A stretch of 38,906 bases of DNA from Paenibacillus bovis (GTDB lineage Bacteria > Bacillota > Bacilli > Bacillales > Bacillaceae_C): NCBI GenBank assembly GCA_007679095.1, contig VEFU01000043.1, forward strand, positions 1 through 38,906, in the 5' to 3' direction. Below, one piece after another: positions 35,363 through 38,906 of this stretch. Under the pieces are notes generated by a model that was not told the origin of the DNA, did no database searches, and was given only the letters and a program-made list of their open reading frames with translations. Position 1 is the stretch's first letter; every line of letters starts with the position of its first letter. Position numbers and translations under genes: made by a program.

Positions 35363-35791
35363 TTGGCAAAGCATGGACCAGCGTTAGCACAACATCACGC
35401 ACATCACGCAATTCATGAAGGAGCTCGTTCTGGAGCTATACAAAAAACAGATGAATTAGTTACTTTATTAAAACAGGGTGAAATCGAAGCGGCAAAAATG
35501 GCTGCAGATGATTTAATAGAATATTGGCAAACACGTGTTATTGCCCATGCAGATACGGAAGAGTCTGGATTTTATCAAGAAATGGTGAAAGAAAAACCAG
35601 AACTGAAAGAAGCAGTGATTGAATTAGCTAGAGACCATGAAATACTTAGAATACTCTTACGCGATATTCAACAATTAATACAGGAACAAGGAATAACAAG
35701 TGATGTAATGATGAAATTTCATGCTCTTATCGCTGTAAATGAAATTCATAGTCGCGAAGAGGAGAAAACACTTTTTGATGATGAAAGATAA
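35363..35791 (+). CDS. hemerythrin-like (HHE) protein, second of two
   Basis: About 142 residues, helical. A His cluster at the N-terminus (H11, H12, H14, H15, H18) is followed by H62-x3-E66 (HADTE), H92 (ARDHEILR), H120 and H129-x3-E133 (HSREE), fitting a di-iron hemerythrin site. The frame runs upstream inside moaA to 35243, but GGGGAGG lies 7 nt before a TTG at 35363, 20 nt after moaA ends, so TTG is the likely start. It differs clearly from the first hemerythrin-like protein, so this is not a recent duplicate. Role unknown; gene position ties it to molybdopterin and nitrate reduction. Confidence 0.78.
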   Translation: MAKHGPALAQHHAHHAIHEGARSGAIQKTDELVTLLKQGEIEAAKMAADDLIEYWQTRVIAHADTEESGFYQEMVKEKPELKEAVIELARDHEILRILLRDIQQLIQEQGITSDVMMKFHALIAVNEIHSREEEKTLFDDER

Positions 35792-35835
35792 GACTCCAAT
35801 CATTAAACAGTTGTTAACAAAAAGGAGTTTTTTAT

Positions 35836-37659
35836 ATGGTAAGTCGTAATGATTTTTGTCCATGCGGCAGTGGTAAAAAGTATAAAAAATGTTGTATTAC
35901 GAAACAAAAAGCAATAGAAACTGTAGAAGTGTTGCATGGAGTTTTACAACAGTTTTTTCATGCACATCCTACACAAAAGGAAATGGTTGATCTATATCGA
36001 TGGCTGGATGGTAAGGAAGAAGCTTTAGCTGAACGTTATGATAATGAACGACTAAGTACGATTCTAGGGGACGCCTATTTCTTTACATATAAAGTGGATA
36101 TTTGGATTGAATTTCTCGTAAAGCAAATCCAATCTGGTACTTTATCAGCAGAAATAAAAGAAACATTAAAAATATGGAAAAAGCCACTTCGTATATTTGG
36201 TCAAGTAATTAAAATTGAGAATGAAGAAGCGATCATTAAGGATTTGTTAATGGAAGGAAACTTTACTGTACCGATTAATGAAAGCTTTTCTGCTAATCAG
36301 AATGATTATGTATTAAGTCATTTTGTACCTGTTGATCCTACTGATACGAAGTGGATGCCACTAAATGGTGTGCTAACTTTGAATCATACTTTTACACATG
36401 TAGAGCGTGAAATAAAACAATTGGCAAATTCTTATCATGATATAGAAGACTTTTGGTTGAATTCGATAGTGGAAGCTTACTATATTTTCGGGGTGAAGCA
36501 TAAACTGGAAGACAGAGAGATATCTGATAAAGAACAACAAGTGTTATTTGCTGTTTACAATGGCATGATTGAAATGGAAGTTAAAAGTGATGAATTAATG
36601 GCTATGTTAATTGCATATATGCATAAACATAATGTTGTAAATAATATAAAAAAGCCAGAATCGCTTGCTGCTGGAGTCATACAATATGGATTAACAGAAG
36701 GGTACTTTGATTCAGAATGGACGAAGAAAAGAATATGTGAGTACTATCAAGTATCAGCCACGAATGCATCGGCACATGAAAAAAACTTTGCCCAATTCAT
36801 TGAGGAAGAATGGGAGGATGTAGATGACTCCCAGTTTAAAGGAATGGCATTTGAAGTAGGTACAGATGCTCGTCCCTCTGAATTTACGAATTGGCAACTT
36901 TATATGCATTTAAAAGAACATGAGATTACATCTGAGAATGAAATGAAACGATATATAGAAGCATATATAAATGTTCCATATGAACCAAAAAATGAGGAAG
37001 AAAAAGCACAATTTTATGTGTATGATGCATATTTTGCTGATGATCAACGATTAAAAGATAATTGTATTGAAATTGCCCATTTACTTGATTCAGAGAATGT
37101 GGATGTACTGTTATGGAATGCTGAGAAACGGGACGACAGAAGTTTGTTTGAAAAAGCAATTAACAAAGGACAAGCTTTATTTGATACATCCTCCGATGTC
37201 CCTTGGCAAGTCGTTACAAATCGTCCATACTTACGAGCGTTGTTTAAATATGGGATGTGGCTATTTGATGAAGATAGGTTTGATGAAGCTTTTACCTATT
37301 TAAATCAAATTTTACTATTGAATCCTGGTGATCATCAAGGGGTTCGTTATCCAACAGTTGCTTGTCTAATAGGATTAAAGCGATATGATGAGGCCAATAA
37401 GTTAATGGAACACTATCAAGAATCAGATAATGCTTTCTTTAGTTGGTTCCGCTGGGCAATTAGTCGTAAACAAAACTTTTTTAGTGGTGAGACTCAGGAA
37501 CTTTATGAACTGGCAATGATGGATAATGGATATGTTTCCAAGTTTATCCGTGATAAATCTGAAGCACTGCCATTTCCGGGATATAAAGTTATTACACCCG
37601 ATAGTCCAGAAGAAGCAAGAGTTATTTGGAATTTGTTATCTAAAATAATAGGATTGTAG
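35836..37659 (+). CDS. SEC-C zinc-motif protein with helical repeat region
   Basis: A 607-residue soluble protein. The N-terminus is a SEC-C zinc motif with C8, C10, C19 and C20 (CPCGSGKKYKKCC), the module found at the SecA C-terminus and in many unrelated proteins. The rest is helical and acidic, with TPR-like segments near the C-terminus (about 470-520: LFDEDRFDEAFTYLNQILLL, IGLKRYDEANKLMEHY). No catalytic motif is seen. It has a strong SD (AAAAAGGAG) and lies 45 nt after the second hemerythrin-like gene, so it could be read from the same transcript, but a functional link is not shown. Confidence 0.8.
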   Translation: MVSRNDFCPCGSGKKYKKCCITKQKAIETVEVLHGVLQQFFHAHPTQKEMVDLYRWLDGKEEALAERYDNERLSTILGDAYFFTYKVDIWIEFLVKQIQSGTLSAEIKETLKIWKKPLRIFGQVIKIENEEAIIKDLLMEGNFTVPINESFSANQNDYVLSHFVPVDPTDTKWMPLNGVLTLNHTFTHVEREIKQLANSYHDIEDFWLNSIVEAYYIFGVKHKLEDREISDKEQQVLFAVYNGMIEMEVKSDELMAMLIAYMHKHNVVNNIKKPESLAAGVIQYGLTEGYFDSEWTKKRICEYYQVSATNASAHEKNFAQFIEEEWEDVDDSQFKGMAFEVGTDARPSEFTNWQLYMHLKEHEITSENEMKRYIEAYINVPYEPKNEEEKAQFYVYDAYFADDQRLKDNCIEIAHLLDSENVDVLLWNAEKRDDRSLFEKAINKGQALFDTSSDVPWQVVTNRPYLRALFKYGMWLFDEDRFDEAFTYLNQILLLNPGDHQGVRYPTVACLIGLKRYDEANKLMEHYQESDNAFFSWFRWAISRKQNFFSGETQELYELAMMDNGYVSKFIRDKSEALPFPGYKVITPDSPEEARVIWNLLSKIIGL

Positions 37660-37705
37660 CAATATTTGTTTTCACATAATTGTCGAGTTTCATATTTTTG
37701 ACAGC

Positions 37706-37735
37706 TTGGATTTTATCCATAACGTTTGTTATAAT
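37706..37735 (+). promoter_or_regulatory. candidate promoter for the small membrane protein gene
   Basis: TTGGAT (37706-37711), an 18-nt spacer and a perfect TATAAT (37730-37735). A TTGACA at 37698 is too far from this -10 (26 nt) to be its partner. Confidence 0.5.
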
Positions 37736-37769
37736 TATGTTATATATGTAGACGGAAGGGATGAAATCC

Positions 37770-37988
37770 TTGTTATCAATTATGGATGCATTTTTAATCA
37801 ATATGCCTTTTCTATATTTTCCGGAAGATAAATCTGAATATATTCCCGCATTTATTACAATGGCATTTTTTGTTATTGGAGCTATAGTCACACTTATATT
37901 ATTCAAAAGAATTTCGAAAAAACAAGAGTTAAAAACGAAAGAATTAGAAGAGCGGATAAACCGTGAACGTCAAAAAGAGCATCAATAA
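37770..37988 (+). CDS. small single-pass membrane protein, unknown function
   Basis: About 72 residues. A hydrophobic segment (roughly 25-44, FITMAFFVIGAIVTLILF) is followed by a basic/acidic, probably coiled tail rich in Lys, Glu and Arg. An ATG at 37761 sits directly on GGAAGGG; a TTG at 37770 is 9 nt away and is preferred. I do not recognise the family. It has its own promoter and a terminator overlapping its last codons, so it is a real single-gene unit. Confidence 0.65.
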   Translation: MLSIMDAFLINMPFLYFPEDKSEYIPAFITMAFFVIGAIVTLILFKRISKKQELKTKELEERINRERQKEHQ

Positions 37989-38001
37989 GATGCTTTTTTT
38001 T
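37978..38001 (+). terminator. rho-independent terminator overlapping the gene end
   Basis: AGCATC (37978-37983) pairs with GATGCT (37989-37994) around AATAA, followed by a run of T to 38001. The stop codon lies in the loop. Confidence 0.85.
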
Positions 38002-38079
38002 ATTCTCTTTTTATTAGGATAAAATATTTTTTGGATGGTTATAATGACAAAATATAGCTTATTAATTGGGGGTTTCAAT

Positions 38080-38619
38080 GTGCGGAAATATATATTAGTT
38101 ATATTTTGTCTTTTCTTAACTGCTTGTTCTACTCAGCTTCCGAAAAAAATTGAAGTTGATGTAAAAAATAGTGATGGTGATTCATTAGGTAAAATTACAA
38201 TGGAGGAACAGACAGAAGGGGTAAAAATCTCTGGAGAATTAAAAGGTTTACCACCCGGAGTACATGCTATCCATATTCATGAAGTAGGTTCTTGTACACC
38301 TCCGGATTTTCTATCAGCTGGAGAACATTTTAACCCGGAGAAGGACAAGGAACATGGTCTACTTAATCCAAAAGGTGCACATGCTGGCGATCTTCCTAAT
38401 ATAATCGTAGAGGACGATGGTAGTGTAAAACTTGATTTAATTGCTCCTAGCGTTTCATTTGAAGAAGGGAAGGACTCTCTTTATACAAAGGAAGGAACAT
38501 CTATTGTCATCCATTCTGGAGCAGATGATGGTATGTCACAACCAGCTGGAGATGCTGGTGATAGAATAGCATGTGGTGAAATTACAAAAGACCGCCAACC
38601 AGCAGATGCAGAAAAATAA
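38080..38619 (+). CDS. sodC: lipoprotein Cu/Zn superoxide dismutase
   Basis: A 179-residue exported lipoprotein: a signal peptide with lipobox LTAC and lipidated C16, then a Cu/Zn SOD beta-barrel. All expected metal ligands are present: copper H65, H67 (HIHE), H83 and H145 (VIHSG); zinc H83, H92, H101 and D104. The disulfide pair C72/C165 and active-site R162 are also there. It should remove superoxide outside the membrane. The frame opens at 38035, but GGGGGT lies 6 nt before a GTG at 38080, and only this start gives a proper lipoprotein signal. Confidence 0.92.
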   Translation: MRKYILVIFCLFLTACSTQLPKKIEVDVKNSDGDSLGKITMEEQTEGVKISGELKGLPPGVHAIHIHEVGSCTPPDFLSAGEHFNPEKDKEHGLLNPKGAHAGDLPNIIVEDDGSVKLDLIAPSVSFEEGKDSLYTKEGTSIVIHSGADDGMSQPAGDAGDRIACGEITKDRQPADAEK

Positions 38620-38624
38620 AAAAC

Positions 38625-38700
38625 AAAGCTGGGATTAAACTATAAATACAAAGACGACTTGAAAACTTACAAATGTAATTTTCAAGTCGTCTTTGTATTT
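38625..38700. repeat. box-plus-hairpin intergenic element, copy C (with terminator)
   Basis: AAAGCTGGGATTAAAC (38625-38640) precedes a perfect 22-bp inverted repeat (38644-38665 with 38679-38700), whose 13-nt loop itself contains TTACA/TGTAA. The stem sequence (GACGACTT) differs from copies A and B, but the box and layout are the same. It can terminate sodC. Confidence 0.65.
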
Positions 38701-38772
38701 GGGTTAGTAACCACTTACTTTATTCATTACTTCTTTAATGAAGCTACACAAATGGATTTCTTTTTATTCAGT

Positions 38773-38876
38773 GGCTCTGTTAAAGTTCATTGTTGTTAAC
38801 AACTTAGTTGATTGTAGCGGATGTACACGAGACTCCCTCAGAAAAAGTTGATCTGACGGGGGTTTCCGTGGTTTTT
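38773..38876. repeat. remnant of intergenic repeat or insertion element end at the right edge
   Basis: GGCTCTGTTAAAGTTCATTG (38773-38792) looks like an element end, and AGTTGATTGTAGCGG (38806-38820) followed by CGAGACTCCC resembles the end of the GC-rich Bacillaceae repeat in the opposite orientation to 20521. It breaks off into a hairpin (TCAGA/TCTGA with CCC/GGG, about 38832-38863) followed by GTGGTTTTTT, which could act as a terminator. No transposase frame is visible before the window ends. Confidence 0.35.
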
Positions 38877-38906
38877 TGACTTCTTAAAAATATTTTTTTA
38901 TACAAT

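Noticed and set aside
37698-37735. TTGACA at 37698 as the -35 of the TATAAT at 37730
   Set aside because: The spacing of 26 nt is far outside the usual 16-18; TTGGAT at 37706 fits better.
1-38906. CRISPR arrays, tRNA or rRNA genes, prophage, toxin-antitoxin or defence genes
   Set aside because: No regularly spaced repeats, no tRNA-like cloverleaf or rRNA sequence, and no proteins of these classes were seen.

Overview
The window looks like a low-GC Firmicute of the family Bacillaceae, probably a salt- or alkali-tolerant relative of Oceanobacillus or Virgibacillus. The grounds are A+T-rich codon use, strong Shine-Dalgarno (SD) sites with many TTG/GTG starts, a full Mrp Na+/H+ antiporter operon, KapB of the sporulation phosphorelay, an S-box riboswitch, and GC-rich intergenic repeats of a type common in this family. 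The genus is inference; no rRNA or tRNA gene is present.

Layout. (1) 1-5900: a block matching the Bacillus subtilis order yuiB, yuiC, yuiD, pepA (yuiE), yuiF, then a small Pro/Tyr/Gly-rich protein and a hotdog thioesterase. (2) 5993-11504, minus strand: a SAM riboswitch controls a homocysteine methyltransferase/MTHFR fusion (yitJ type), which overlaps metH; together they remake methionine from homocysteine. (3) 11555-17316, minus strand: mrpABCDEFG, tightly overlapped, encoding a seven-subunit cation/proton antiporter. (4) 17525-22053: an MFS efflux protein, KapB, a divergent lipoprotein cyclophilin, a gene-free stretch with one GC-rich repeat inserted in another, and a YitT-family membrane protein. 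(5) 22147-35791, plus strand: a nitrate respiration module: narGHJI, the nreABC oxygen/nitrate sensor system, a hemerythrin-like protein, narT, moeA, moaA, and a second hemerythrin-like protein. (6) 35836-38906: a SEC-C zinc/TPR-like protein, a small membrane protein, a lipoprotein Cu/Zn superoxide dismutase, and a repeat remnant at the right edge.

How it works together. NarT imports nitrate; NarGHI reduces it at the membrane with electrons from menaquinol; NarJ inserts the cofactor; MoeA and MoaA serve molybdopterin synthesis. NreB (Fe-S oxygen sensor kinase), NreA (nitrate-binding GAF protein) and NreC (LuxR-type regulator) match the staphylococcal control system. Palindromes built on GGGA/TCCC lie in front of both narG and narT and nowhere else that I noticed, so they are good candidates for NreC sites. 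Two different hemerythrin-like proteins inside the module are its least explained part.

Most of the window is well-known biology. The points most worth checking are the shared narG/narT palindromes, the GC-rich moaA leader, the two hemerythrin-like proteins, the nested repeats, and a recurring intergenic element with a (G)CTGGGA(C/T) box and a long hairpin. I found no CRISPR array, complete transposase gene, prophage or defence system.
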